This document shows, piece after piece, positions 17,635-26,267 of a stretch of DNA of 64,000 nt. How positions within the stretch are numbered: the stretch's first letter is position 1; each line of letters opens with the position of its first letter. The notes below the pieces were generated by a model. The model saw only the letters and a program-made list of their open reading frames with translations, was not told the origin of the DNA and searched no databases. Source of the DNA: Paenibacillus sp. SY21-1 (GTDB lineage: Bacteria; Bacillota; Bacilli; Paenibacillales; Paenibacillaceae); the NCBI RefSeq assembly GCF_005222705.1, contig NZ_STGF01000014.1, positions 1-64,000 on the forward strand, read 5' to 3'. The translations under genes were made by a program, and so were the position numbers.

Positions 17635-18894
17635 ATGAACATTATGGACGAACTCGCATGGCGCGATGCGATTAACCAGCAAACGGACGAGGAAGGCTTG
17701 CGCGAACTGACGAATACGAAGGCGGTATCGCTGTACTGCGGCGTCGATCCGACGGGAGACAGCATGCACATCGGACATTTGATTCCGTTTATGATGCTGA
17801 AGCGGTTCCAGCTGGCCGGCCATCGTCCGGTGATTCTTATCGGCGGAGCGACGGGCACAATCGGCGATCCGAGCGGTCGTCAGACGGAGCGCTCGCTGCA
17901 GACGCTCGAGCAGGTGCAGCAGAATGTCGAGGCGCTGACCGCACAGCTTAAAAAGCTGTTCGTAACCGAAGGCGACAATCAGGTGCGGATGGTCAACAAC
18001 TACGATTGGACGCACAAGATCAACGTCATCGAATTTTTGCGCGATTTTGGCAAAAACTTCAGCATTAACACGATGCTTGCAAAGGACGTAGTTTCCAGCA
18101 GACTTGACAGCGGCATTTCGTTTACAGAGTTTTCGTACCAGATTCTGCAATCGCTCGATTACTTGCACCTGTTCCAGAATGAAGACGTGCAGCTGCAAAT
18201 CGGCGGCTCCGATCAATGGGGCAACATTACGAGCGGGCTGGATTTGATCCGTAAAAAAGAAGGCTCGGAGGCCAAGGCGTTTGGTTTGACGATCCCGCTT
18301 ATGCTCAAGGCGGACGGAACCAAATTCGGCAAGTCGGCAGGCGGAGCGATTTGGCTGGACCCCAACAAGACGACACCGTTTGAATTCTACCAGTTCTGGG
18401 CCAATACAGACGATCGCGATGTCGTGAAATACTTGAAGTTCTTTACCTTCCTCAGCAAAGAGGAGATCGACGCCCTGAACGAGAAGGTGCAAACCGAGCC
18501 GCATAAGCGGGAGGCGCAAAAAGCGCTCGCCGAGGAAATGACAAAATTTGTGCACGGCGAGGAGATGCTGGAGCAGGCGAAGCGGATTACGGCTGCGCTG
18601 TTCAGCGGGGATATCCGTTCGTTGACTGCCGACGAAATCGAGCAGGGCTTTAAGGAAATGCCAACCTTCACGGCAAGCCAAGAAACGAAAAACATCGTGG
18701 ACTGGCTGGTGGAGCTGGGCATTGAGCCTTCGAAGCGCCAGGCCCGCGAGGATATTACAAAAGGCGCGATTTCGATGAATGGAGAGCGCGTAACGGATGT
18801 GGAAGCAAACGTAACGGCGGAGCATGCGATTGGCGGAAAATTTATCATTATTCGCAAAGGCAAGAAAAGCTACAGTCTGGTCAAGCTCGTCTAG
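17635..18894 (+). CDS. tyrS: tyrosyl-tRNA synthetase
   Basis: 419 residues, the usual length of bacterial TyrRS. The class I motifs are HIGH at 45-48 (GDSMHIGHLIPF) and KFGKS at 230-234. The tyrosine pocket region GSDQWGN and the C-terminal S4-type RNA-binding domain (about 350-415, RQAREDITKGAISMNGERV) are present. It charges tRNA-Tyr in the cytoplasm. The ribosome site AAAAGGGGC lies before ATG 17635. Regulation is by the tyrosyl T-box leader immediately upstream. The MocR gene begins 51 bases downstream without a visible terminator and may receive read-through. Confidence 0.97.
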   Translation: MNIMDELAWRDAINQQTDEEGLRELTNTKAVSLYCGVDPTGDSMHIGHLIPFMMLKRFQLAGHRPVILIGGATGTIGDPSGRQTERSLQTLEQVQQNVEALTAQLKKLFVTEGDNQVRMVNNYDWTHKINVIEFLRDFGKNFSINTMLAKDVVSSRLDSGISFTEFSYQILQSLDYLHLFQNEDVQLQIGGSDQWGNITSGLDLIRKKEGSEAKAFGLTIPLMLKADGTKFGKSAGGAIWLDPNKTTPFEFYQFWANTDDRDVVKYLKFFTFLSKEEIDALNEKVQTEPHKREAQKALAEEMTKFVHGEEMLEQAKRITAALFSGDIRSLTADEIEQGFKEMPTFTASQETKNIVDWLVELGIEPSKRQAREDITKGAISMNGERVTDVEANVTAEHAIGGKFIIIRKGKKSYSLVKLV

Positions 18895-18945
18895 CAGCCG
18901 ATTGCGCCGGCAAGTCGTTTCTACAAGCTGCTGGAGGTGAGGGGG

Positions 18946-20415
18946 ATGTGGAAGCCCGAACGGGGGAGCGCAACGCCGTTATATGAGCAAATTGCCGATT
19001 ATCTGGAGCAGAAAATGACCTGCGGCGAGCTGCCGCCAGGGAGCTACCTGCCCTCGGAGAGGAAGCTGGCCGAGCAGCTCGGCGTTAACCGGAGCACGAT
19101 TATTTCCGCTTTCGCCGAGCTTCGCTCGATGGGCTTGATTGAAAGCCGCAAGGGAAGCGGCACTGCGGTCAGCAAGTTTAAATGGGGAGCCGTGCCAAGA
19201 CATACACCCAATTGGGGACGCTATGCGGAGGACGGAGGCTTTTTGCCGAATCAGCCGTTTATGCGGCGAATACGCGAAGCGCTGAAGCAGAATCCCCAAT
19301 TAATCGACTTGGCAAGCGGCGAGCTGTCCGCCGATTTGGCTCCGATTTTTGAGCTTTCCGCATTGATGAAGGAGCAGGGCGAGCTGACCTACTTAGGCTA
19401 TGACGATCCTCAGGGCTATGCTCCGCTGCGGCGTACGCTCGTATCTTTCCTTGAGCGGTATCGAGGCGTCAAAGCGACGGATTCCTCCATCTTCATTACG
19501 TCCGGTTCCCAGCAATCGTTATTTCTGATTACGCAGTGCCTGCTTGCGCCGGGCGATGCGGTAGCGATCGAGGACCCGTCTTATTGCTACTCGCTGCCGA
19601 TGTTCCAGTCTGCCGGGCTTAGATTGTTCAGGCTGCCGGTGGACAAAGAGGGAGTGCAGCCGGAGGACATTCGCACGCTTTATAAAAAGCATCGGATCAA
19701 AATGGTATTCCTTAACCCGACGTATCAGAATCCGACGGGCGGCGTCATGAGCGAGGAGCGCTGCGAGCAAGTGCTGCGGGTAGCAAGTGAGCTGGGGCTG
19801 CCGATCGTGGAGGATGATCCGTTCAGTCTGACGTGCTACGACGGCCATCCGCCATCCCCCTTAAAAGCCCGCGACAAGCTCGGCTCGGTCCTGTACATCG
19901 GCTCCTTCTCGAAAATGGCGGCATCGGGCTTGCGGATCGGCTGGATGGTAGCTCCGCATGCAATCGTTGAACGTCTGGCCGATGCACGGCAGCAAATGGA
20001 TTTTGGACTCAGCGTCATTCCGCAGCAGGTGGCGGCCAGCTTTCTCCGCTCCGATTATTTGGAGCCTCATTTGGATCGGCTGCGCATGAAGCTGCTGTTT
20101 AAACGGGATTTATTGGCGGAAGCGCTGGGCAAGGCTTTGTCCGATCAATTGGAGTTTGCTCTCCCGCAAGGAGGGCTGCATCTCTGGTGCAAGCTGAAGC
20201 CCGAGGTGCAAGATGGCAAGCTGCTGGAGGAATCGATCAAACGAGGGATCATCTTTGTTCCGGGAAGCGTATACGGTTCAGAAAGCGGCTTCGTGCGCTT
20301 TACCTTTGCAAGAGTCCGAGAGCATCAAATCGAGGCGGGCGCAGCCGGCTTTGCGGAGGCGCTGCGGGAGACTATAGCGCAGCAGCAACAGGCGATCCAC
20401 AAGCGAAAATCGTGA
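18946..20415 (+). CDS. MocR-type GntR/aminotransferase transcriptional regulator
   Basis: 489 residues from ATG 18946 (GGAGG 8 bases upstream; an in-frame GTG at 18937 overlaps that site and is less likely). The N-terminal ~75 residues are a GntR winged helix (LYEQIADYLEQKM, LPSERKLAEQLGVNRSTI, GLIESRKGSGTAV). The rest is a fold-type I aminotransferase domain with the PLP-binding lysine in SFSKM at residue 323, and PTYQNPTGG and EDDPF motifs. This architecture is the MocR group, which senses PLP or amino-acid metabolites. The target genes are unknown. The nearest candidates are the divergent small membrane protein gene or itself. Confidence 0.92.
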   Translation: MWKPERGSATPLYEQIADYLEQKMTCGELPPGSYLPSERKLAEQLGVNRSTIISAFAELRSMGLIESRKGSGTAVSKFKWGAVPRHTPNWGRYAEDGGFLPNQPFMRRIREALKQNPQLIDLASGELSADLAPIFELSALMKEQGELTYLGYDDPQGYAPLRRTLVSFLERYRGVKATDSSIFITSGSQQSLFLITQCLLAPGDAVAIEDPSYCYSLPMFQSAGLRLFRLPVDKEGVQPEDIRTLYKKHRIKMVFLNPTYQNPTGGVMSEERCEQVLRVASELGLPIVEDDPFSLTCYDGHPPSPLKARDKLGSVLYIGSFSKMAASGLRIGWMVAPHAIVERLADARQQMDFGLSVIPQQVAASFLRSDYLEPHLDRLRMKLLFKRDLLAEALGKALSDQLEFALPQGGLHLWCKLKPEVQDGKLLEESIKRGIIFVPGSVYGSESGFVRFTFARVREHQIEAGAAGFAEALRETIAQQQQAIHKRKS

Positions 20416-20449
20416 ACGTGCGACGACGACTTGTGGATCTTCTTTTTTT
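20394..20449 (+). terminator. Rho-independent terminator overlapping the MocR stop
   Basis: GATCCACAAG (20394-20403) and its perfect complement CTTGTGGATC (20430-20439) flank the stop codon and are followed by TTC and seven T. The 5' arm lies inside the coding region. Confidence 0.8.
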
Positions 20450-20582
20450 ATTGGCCATCGATTCGGTCATCGTGGTCTTCCCAGCGTTTGGAATAGGCTT
20501 TATTCGTAATCCAGAAAACGATCCAGGACAATGCGACAATAATCAGCGCGGAAAAAATCCATACGGACACAGGCACTTGCAT
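20448..20582 (-). CDS. small membrane protein (44 aa)
   Basis: ATG at 20582 is preceded by a near-perfect AAAGGAGGTGG ribosome site and the frame stops at 20448. The product has one hydrophobic helix (VSVWIFSALIIVALSWIVFW) and a charged tail KRWEDHDDRIDGQ. The strong ribosome site and clear membrane/tail design support a real gene. The 3' end converges on the MocR terminator. I do not recognise the family. Small one-helix proteins of this type are often transporter subunits or regulators, which I cannot verify here. Confidence 0.65.
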   Translation of the reverse strand: MQVPVSVWIFSALIIVALSWIVFWITNKAYSKRWEDHDDRIDGQ

Positions 20583-20805
20583 CCCGCCACCTCCTTTTCA
20601 CTTTATCCAGATTAATCATTTTCCTGTGCTTTGTAACCAGCCAATTCCCCTCCAATTTGGGCCATCCAGTGAAAGGAAAGTCAAAAGCGGCCAAATGGTC
20701 GGGTCAATATCCGAGCAATTGGATGGTTACAACTGCCGTGAAAATGGCTATCCTGTTGGCAAGGCCGATCCTTTAAGCTGTCGGCCGGAGGGGAGGATTG
20801 CGACC

Positions 20806-20922
20806 ATGATGTACATTATCATCCTTAGCTCGTTATTCGTTGGCGGAATCTTGTATATTCTTAAAGAAGGCGCGGCTATCATCAAAGCAGACGAAGAATT
20901 AATGGACAAGCAGCAGCATTAA
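20806..20922 (+). CDS. small membrane protein (38 aa)
   Basis: ATG 20806 follows GGAGGGGAGG with 9 bases spacing. The product is MMYIIILSSLFVGGILYILK plus an acidic tail ending MDKQQH: one membrane helix, then a charged cytoplasmic end. It lies 55 bases upstream of the BenE-type gene on the same strand and diverges from the 44-aa membrane protein gene. A role as an accessory to the transporter is possible but unsupported. The longer frame from 20626 lacks a ribosome site and is not used. Confidence 0.55.
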   Translation: MMYIIILSSLFVGGILYILKEGAAIIKADEELMDKQQH

Positions 20923-20977
20923 TGCCTCATTCAGCAGGATGTAGCGCGGGCTTGGAGAGGGGCAGCGGGACGGCTTG

Positions 20978-22177
20978 ATGTTAAATTCCAAAAATGTGTC
21001 CAGCGGCATCGTCGCCGCATTAATGGCATGTACGGGCGGCGCGGCGCTCGTTATTCAGAGCGCAGACAGCCTTGGTTTAAGCAGGACGGAGGCGGTCTCC
21101 TGGCTTTTTGCCGTATATGTCGCAGGAGGAGCATTAAACCTGCTGCTCAACCTGCTGTACAAAGTTCCTTTCGCCGGCTGCCAGTCGATTACGGCAGCCG
21201 CATTTTTAAGCACGTCCGCGGCGCATTTCCCGATCTCCGAGTTAGCCGGAAGCTTTATGATGACCGGTGCCATTATTGCGCTGCTCGGCATGACCGGATG
21301 GTTCGGTAAGGTGCTGTCCCTCATTCCCAAACCGATGATAGATGCCATGCTTGCAGGCATCGTGCTTCATTATGTCGTGGGCATCGTACCGGCGATTAAG
21401 CAGCTTCCGCTGGTGGGGTGCTTGTCGCTGTTGGGCTTTATCGTGGTGCCTAAGCTCGTGAAGGGAGTTCCGCCGCTGCTCGGCATGCTCGTGCTGGGGC
21501 TGCTCGGACTGGCCGTATCGTATGATTTTCCGGCGATCGGGCAAGCGCAATGGGTTTCTCCCCGCTGGATTTCGCCGGCATTTACGGCCAACGGCTTTAT
21601 CTCGATCGCTGTACCGGTTGCGATCTTAATTATAAGCAACGACATTGCAGTCGCTCTATCGGCCTTGAAAAAAAACGGCTACCAGCCTCCTGTAAATCAG
21701 ACCATGATGTGGTCCGGTCTCGGTACGCTGCTGGTCGGCTTGTTTGGGGGCCACGCGGTAACGGTCGGGGGCATGATGACAACCGTGTGCAGCAGCGAAG
21801 AGGCGGGCGAACGGAAAGGGCGCATTTGGGCTTCCGTCCTCTGCGGCGTGCTTGTCATGCTTTTTGGCTTGTTCGCCTGGGCGCTCATCGCTGTCATCGT
21901 TGTGCTTCCGCCCGCTTTCGTAGCCCTGCTCTCGGGCTTCTCGCTGGTCGGGGTGCTGGCGGGAAGCCTGCAAGCCGTTTTCTCTGATTCAACTTATCGG
22001 TACTCCACGTTGTTTGCTTTTGTCATTGCCATTGCCAACATCTCCTTTTTTGGGGTGTCGTCACCGGTTTGGGCTCTGCTCATCGGCTGCGCAACCATGC
22101 TGCTGCTCAAGGAAGGCCATGCGTCTATTCGGCTTACGCGATTGCGAAAGAAACCGGAGCGGGAAGAATCGACTTGA
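20978..22177 (+). CDS. benE: BenE-family benzoate/H+ symporter-like transporter
   Basis: About 399 residues with 11-12 hydrophobic segments. The N-terminus (SSGIVAALMACTGGAALVIQ) and the pattern of repeated GG/PF motifs with GGHAVTVGGMMTTVCSSEEAG match the BenE/NCS2-like fold, in which a Glu/His-containing half-helix binds the aromatic acid. BenE imports benzoate with protons. No benzoate-degradation genes lie nearby, so the true substrate is uncertain. ATG 20978 is preceded by GGAGAGGGG at a rather long distance; a TTG at 20975 is possible. A strong hairpin follows 66 bases after the stop. Confidence 0.8.
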   Translation: MLNSKNVSSGIVAALMACTGGAALVIQSADSLGLSRTEAVSWLFAVYVAGGALNLLLNLLYKVPFAGCQSITAAAFLSTSAAHFPISELAGSFMMTGAIIALLGMTGWFGKVLSLIPKPMIDAMLAGIVLHYVVGIVPAIKQLPLVGCLSLLGFIVVPKLVKGVPPLLGMLVLGLLGLAVSYDFPAIGQAQWVSPRWISPAFTANGFISIAVPVAILIISNDIAVALSALKKNGYQPPVNQTMMWSGLGTLLVGLFGGHAVTVGGMMTTVCSSEEAGERKGRIWASVLCGVLVMLFGLFAWALIAVIVVLPPAFVALLSGFSLVGVLAGSLQAVFSDSTYRYSTLFAFVIAIANISFFGVSSPVWALLIGCATMLLLKEGHASIRLTRLRKKPEREEST

Positions 22178-22242
22178 TGAATGGGGCGCTCTAAAAGCCG
22201 ATTTTCGATTCTTTTGATCCCAGGTTGTGTCAGGTTTCTCTT

Positions 22243-22288
22243 GAAAAGACCTCCGTTTTCACTTTTTTGTGAAAATGGAGGTCTTTTC
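22243..22288 (+). terminator. strong hairpin terminator after the BenE gene
   Basis: GAAAAGACCTCCGTTTTCAC and GTGAAAATGGAGGTCTTTTC form a 20-bp stem with one G-T pair and a T6 loop. The 3' arm ends in TTTTC. The rest of the 22178-22506 gap holds no convincing gene; the only other structure I see is the 11-bp periodic repeat at 22399-22437. Confidence 0.7.
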
Positions 22289-22398
22289 GCATGCAAACGG
22301 GAAACGGGGACGCTCCTGCGTGAAGCGAGCCATTTGGGGACATCCCCTTTTCTTTGCGCTCCGCAAGCTTTCCTTCTCCCCGCATCCTTTTGTAAACA

Positions 22399-22437
22399 TT
22401 CAGTTAACTTTCAATTAGCGCTAATCTTTCGTTCAGC
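22399..22437 (+). promoter_or_regulatory. 11-bp periodic direct repeat upstream of the CotH gene (possible PhoP-type box)
   Basis: Hexamers TTCAGT, TTCAAT, CTAATC and TTCAGC occur at 22399, 22410, 22421 and 22432, exactly one helical turn apart with 5-base spacers. This is the geometry of Bacillus PhoP boxes (TT(A/C/T)A(C/T)A repeats), though matches to that consensus are only about 4 of 6. It lies about 70 bases before the CotH start codon. Confidence 0.3.
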
Positions 22438-22506
22438 TTTGTCCTTTACCCTAATGGAGGAGTAGATAAAAAGGTTAGCTCAGAGAAAAAATGAAGGAGG
22501 AGAAGG

Positions 22507-24444
22507 ATGGCAGCAGGAACATGGGCAAGAAAAATAGGAGCGATTGCGTTGTCGCTTTCGATTGCAGGGGCAGGCCTGGGAATTGCGGGGGCGGGCGCCA
22601 CGGACGTCTACGCTGCGGAGGCAGGCGTTTCACAGCCGTATGAATCGTTGTTCGAGGGCGATCGCACGATCGACGTCAATGTCACGATCGACGAGGAGGA
22701 CTGGGACAGCATTCTGGCAAGTCCTCTGGACAAGGAGTACAAAAGCGTCACCGTTGAAGTAGACGGACACAAGCTGGACAATGTAGGATTCTCGACAAAA
22801 GGCAATTTGACATTAAAAGCGGTCGCAAGCATGACCGACTCGGACCGCTACAGCTTCCGTCTGAAATTTGACAAGTATGACAAGACGCAGACGCTGCTTG
22901 GGCTGGACAAGATGGTGCTGAACAACAGCTATGCCGATCCGTCGTTTTTACGGGAGTATTTGCATTACGAGGCATTGCGTGCCATCGGTCTCGACGCGCC
23001 GCTGACGGTTTTTACGAATCTGTACATTAACGGAGAGCTTTACGGCTTCTATGTCGGCGTCGAGGCGATTGACGACAGCTATCTGGAAAGAAACTTCGGC
23101 GAAGACTATGAAAACGGCGTGCTGTACGACACGGATGAAAAAAGCTATTTGCAAGAAGTGGAAGGCAGCGACTACGATACGCTGACCGTTGACTTGGGCG
23201 AGGATGAAAACAAAGCTGCGCTCAAAAATTTCATCAGCGTGCTCAATGCGATGCCTGATGGCGAGAAGGGCGATATTGAGCAGGTGCTCGACGTCGATAC
23301 GGCGCTGAAGTACATTGCCGCCAACGCTGTCCTTGGCAATTACGACAGCTACAACGGAGACAAGGGCCATAATTACATGCTGTATGGCGACGAAACGGGC
23401 AAATTTTCCGTACTGCCCTGGGACTTCAACATGTCGTTTAACGGCTACAGCGGCGGAGCAAGAAATGCTGCCGGCACCGGAACGGGGAACACCGACGCAG
23501 TAACCGCATCCGTCGATATTCCCGTTATGGGCATTGACATGAACAGCGTACCGATGATCAACAACTTGCTCAAGGTAGCCGAGTATAAAGCGAGCTATGT
23601 GACGTACGTCCGTCAACTGGTGGAATACTTATCGGGCATCGAATCGCGGATAACGGAATTGGCCGGTTTGATCAGATCGGATGTGCAGGCGGACCCTACG
23701 AAGTTTTACACGATGGAGCAGTTTGAAGCGAACATCGCTTATAGCGCTTCCGCTGCAGGAGCTTCGGGCGGCGCTGCCGGGGCGAATGTCCCTGGAGGCG
23801 CTCCGCAAGACGGGATGACGGCGCCAGCCGATCCTGGAACGGCAGTTCCGGCAGGAGGAATGAGTCCGCCAAGCGGCATGGAGGGAACGGCTCCGCCGGC
23901 AAGACCGGAAGGAGCCGGCAATGCCGATGGCGGAGGACCCGGTCAAGGCCAAGGGATGGGAACGATGGCGGCAAGCTCGATCATGACCTTTGCCTTGAAT
24001 CGCCTGGCCAATTTGCAGGAGCAGCTTGGGTTGCCTATTACCCCGCTGCCGGAAGCTTCAACCGGGCAGGCGGAAACGCCTGCGGCGGCGGCAGGCATTT
24101 CGGTTGTCTATAACGGCAGCAAGCTTGTGTTCGCAGATCAGCAGCCCATTATTAGGCAGCAATCGGTATTAGTTCCGGTCACGACGATTTTGAACAAGCT
24201 GGGAGCAACGGTGAAATGGGATCAAACCGCCAAAACCGTAACCGCAGCTTGGGGAGACAACGAGCTAGTTATTGCGATTGGCAGCACAACCGCTTACGTT
24301 AACGGCAAAGCTGCAGCGCTTGCCGTACCTGCAACCGTGGTCGGCAATCGGACAATGGTCCCCGTTCGTTTCGTCTCGGAGGCGCTGGGGCTGAAGGTGG
24401 GCTGGTCTCAGACAAGCTCTACCGTCACGATTACGTCGCCATAG
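22507..24444 (+). CDS. secreted CotH-family kinase with C-terminal stalk domain
   Basis: 645 residues. A signal peptide covers about 1-37 (IGAIALSLSIAGAGLGIAG, cleavage near VYA-AEA). The CotH kinase-like domain spans about 55-390, with GFSTKGN, LGLDKMVLNNSYADPSFLREYL, the insert NYMLYGDETGKFSVLPWDFNMSF, and the DFN that corresponds to the metal-binding aspartate. CotH proteins are atypical protein kinases first known from spore coats; secreted versions occur widely. A Gly/Ala/Pro-rich low-complexity linker covers about 415-490. The last ~115 residues are a copper-amine-oxidase-N-like 'stalk' domain (two repeats, ending VGNRTMVPVRFVSEALGL), a common Paenibacillus surface module. ATG 22507 follows GAAGGAGGAGAAGG. 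It appears to be a single-gene unit closed by a strong terminator. Confidence 0.85.
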   Translation: MAAGTWARKIGAIALSLSIAGAGLGIAGAGATDVYAAEAGVSQPYESLFEGDRTIDVNVTIDEEDWDSILASPLDKEYKSVTVEVDGHKLDNVGFSTKGNLTLKAVASMTDSDRYSFRLKFDKYDKTQTLLGLDKMVLNNSYADPSFLREYLHYEALRAIGLDAPLTVFTNLYINGELYGFYVGVEAIDDSYLERNFGEDYENGVLYDTDEKSYLQEVEGSDYDTLTVDLGEDENKAALKNFISVLNAMPDGEKGDIEQVLDVDTALKYIAANAVLGNYDSYNGDKGHNYMLYGDETGKFSVLPWDFNMSFNGYSGGARNAAGTGTGNTDAVTASVDIPVMGIDMNSVPMINNLLKVAEYKASYVTYVRQLVEYLSGIESRITELAGLIRSDVQADPTKFYTMEQFEANIAYSASAAGASGGAAGANVPGGAPQDGMTAPADPGTAVPAGGMSPPSGMEGTAPPARPEGAGNADGGGPGQGQGMGTMAASSIMTFALNRLANLQEQLGLPITPLPEASTGQAETPAAAAGISVVYNGSKLVFADQQPIIRQQSVLVPVTTILNKLGATVKWDQTAKTVTAAWGDNELVIAIGSTTAYVNGKAAALAVPATVVGNRTMVPVRFVSEALGLKVGWSQTSSTVTITSP

Positions 24445-24454
24445 GAAGTGCATG

Positions 24455-24517
24455 CAACCGTTTTTTCAGCCGACGACGCGAAGCGCCGTCGGAGCTGAAG
24501 AAACGGTTGTTTGATTT
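24455..24517 (+). terminator. terminator after the CotH-family gene
   Basis: CAACCGTTTTTTCAGC...CGACGACGCGAAGCGCCGTCG...GCTGAAGAAACGGTTG (24455-24509) folds into a long imperfect hairpin, followed by TTTGATTT. Confidence 0.75.
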
Positions 24518-24575
24518 GAAAGTGCCTGCCTTTTGCAATAGAATGAAGGTATCTTGCCAAGTAAGGAGCTGTATC

Positions 24576-25520
24576 ATGAAGTTGACATCTCTGCTGCCGC
24601 AGCTGGAGCAGCTTGATTTGCGGAGCTGTCTCGTATCTCATCGCGGAGAGCTCATCGCTCGGCATTACCGCAATCGGCGTACAGCCGAGGAGCCCGGCAA
24701 AATAAATTCCTGTACCAAAAGCGTGCTGGCCTCTCTCATCTGCATCGCAATGGACCAGGGAATTTTGCCCGAGCCTTCTGCCAAAGCCTCGCTATTTTTT
24801 CCGCAGCTCGCGGCGGCTGCCGACCGGCGCAAGCAAGCGATAACGATCGAGCATTTGCTGACGATGTCGGCGGGCTTTCAATGGCAGGAGTTCGGGGGCT
24901 TAAATTCCTTTCCCCGCATGTCGAAAACAGGGGACTGGATTGCGTTTACGCTGGAGCAGCCGATGGCCGATGAGCCCGGAAGCCGCATGGAGTATAACTC
25001 CGGGGTTTCACAGCTGCTTGCGTTCATGCTGGCGGAGGCGAGCGGCATGTCAGTGGCCCGATTCGCCGAGCGGTATTTATTCGAACCGCTTGAAATTGCC
25101 GATTACGAGTGGGAGCAGGACCCGCAAGGGATTCATACAGGCGGGTTCGGTCTTCGCATGAAGCCGGAGGATATGCTGAAATTTGGCCAATTGTACGAAC
25201 AAGAAGGGCTATGGAAGCAAGCGCGGCTCATTTCACCTGATCTGCTGCTGCGCTCGGTCGCACCGGCCATAGAAGCGGAATCGCCGCGGCGAGGACGCTA
25301 CGGCTGGCATTGGTGGTCGGATAGCTATGGCACAGGTTCGACAGCAAACTCGCCATCGAGCTCTTTTGACTATTATTATGCGCTGGGCTTCGGCGGACAG
25401 CTCATCGTCGTGGTGCCGATGCTGGAAATCGTTGCAGTCGTCACCAGCGACAAGTATAAACGGGGAAGGTCTGGCGCGGATGTGTTCCGCGAGCATATCG
25501 CGCCCCTGCTTGCTCCGTAA
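24576..25520 (+). CDS. serine beta-lactamase-like hydrolase (class C/esterase type)
   Basis: 314 residues from ATG 24576, which follows a TAAGGAGC ribosome site; the frame is open from 24507 but that part overlaps the upstream terminator. Catalytic Ser45 and Lys48 lie in SCTK (SxxK motif), Tyr140 in the YNS motif, and HTGGFGL (with GFGG near the end) fits the third active-site element. The family (PF00144-type) includes esterases, D-amino-acid peptidases and class C beta-lactamases. There is no signal peptide, so a cytoplasmic esterase or peptidase is more likely than a true beta-lactamase. It is an isolated gene with its own terminator. Confidence 0.85.
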   Translation: MKLTSLLPQLEQLDLRSCLVSHRGELIARHYRNRRTAEEPGKINSCTKSVLASLICIAMDQGILPEPSAKASLFFPQLAAAADRRKQAITIEHLLTMSAGFQWQEFGGLNSFPRMSKTGDWIAFTLEQPMADEPGSRMEYNSGVSQLLAFMLAEASGMSVARFAERYLFEPLEIADYEWEQDPQGIHTGGFGLRMKPEDMLKFGQLYEQEGLWKQARLISPDLLLRSVAPAIEAESPRRGRYGWHWWSDSYGTGSTANSPSSSFDYYYALGFGGQLIVVVPMLEIVAVVTSDKYKRGRSGADVFREHIAPLLAP

Positions 25521-25554
25521 CCGGAATTCCGGACAGGAATGCCCGGTTAACGGG

Positions 25555-25590
25555 CGAAAGGCGCCTCCAGTCAAGAGGCGCCTTTCGTTT
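25555..25590 (+). terminator. terminator between convergent genes
   Basis: CGAAAGGCGCCTC (25555-25567) pairs perfectly with GAGGCGCCTTTCG (25575-25587), followed by TTT. It serves the serine hydrolase gene and may also stop the convergent TerB transcript. Confidence 0.75.
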
Positions 25591-25600
25591 GCGGCATGGA

Positions 25601-26047
25601 TTACAAGTTGAATTCGGACGGATTGAGGCCGAGTGTTTTGCAAATATCGCTTACAGCTGCTTTCTCCTGCGGATCAAAGTCGCCGTCGGCTGCGCCTATT
25701 GCACAGCATACGCTGACGATGACACGGGCAATTTCAGGCTTTCCGCTAAATTTGGAGATCGCTTTGAGCGCTTCCTGCTTGCCGATAATGGCATCAAACT
25801 CCATATTGCCTACATAATGATTGAAGCGGTTAATGACGTCTCCCATATCGAATACCTTGAGCTCTTCGCTGCGGCTGATATACCCCGCCATTTTCTGCTT
25901 CTCGCTTGCGTCAATAGAGCCGTCAGCCCCTGCTACGATGGCACAGCCTGCGACGACAGCCTCCATAAAATCTTTATTCTTGAATTTCTTGACTTGATCG
26001 TTCAAATCTTTTTTTGTTTTTTGCAGCCACGATGAAAAACCGCTCAT
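25601..26047 (-). CDS. TerB-like protein
   Basis: 148 residues, the normal TerB length. A helical protein with the two family motifs: VVAGCAIVAGADGSIDASEKQKM near residue 31 and VCCAIGAADGDFDPQEKAAV near residue 112, whose acidic DGxID/DGxFD loops are the proposed metal sites. TerB was named for tellurite resistance and is thought to act near membrane-associated chemical-stress complexes. No other ter gene (terC, terD, terY) is adjacent, so it is a solitary copy. ATG 26047 has an AAGGGATGATGGG leader. It is transcribed toward the shared terminator and divergently from the secreted hydrolase gene. Confidence 0.88.
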   Translation of the reverse strand: MSGFSSWLQKTKKDLNDQVKKFKNKDFMEAVVAGCAIVAGADGSIDASEKQKMAGYISRSEELKVFDMGDVINRFNHYVGNMEFDAIIGKQEALKAISKFSGKPEIARVIVSVCCAIGAADGDFDPQEKAAVSDICKTLGLNPSEFNL

Positions 26048-26267
26048 TACCCATCATCCCTTCGTCTGTGCTTGATCAAAAGCTCTCCCCTTAATTGTAG
26101 TGAAATCAACAGCATTCTGCAAATTTTGCCAAAGTGAGGCCGTTTAGGCGACAAATACGGGATCCGATGGCATCCTAAATTGTTTTTTTTCCAAAAAAGT
26201 GAACGAATACCTGCTTTCTTTCGTATAAGAATAGGTGAACTTAAAAATGGGAAGGTGTGGATCATCC

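Noticed and set aside
17602-18825. 407-codon open frame opposite tyrS
   Set aside because: A shadow of a highly conserved synthetase gene; its sequence has no recognisable domain and no upstream ribosome site.
24576-25520. Calling the serine hydrolase a beta-lactamase resistance gene
   Set aside because: SxxK and YxN motifs are shared by many esterases and peptidases, and there is no signal peptide for export.
25601-26047. Calling a tellurite-resistance operon from the TerB gene
   Set aside because: Only a solitary TerB is present; no terA, terC, terD, terZ or terY neighbour, so the phenotype cannot be inferred.
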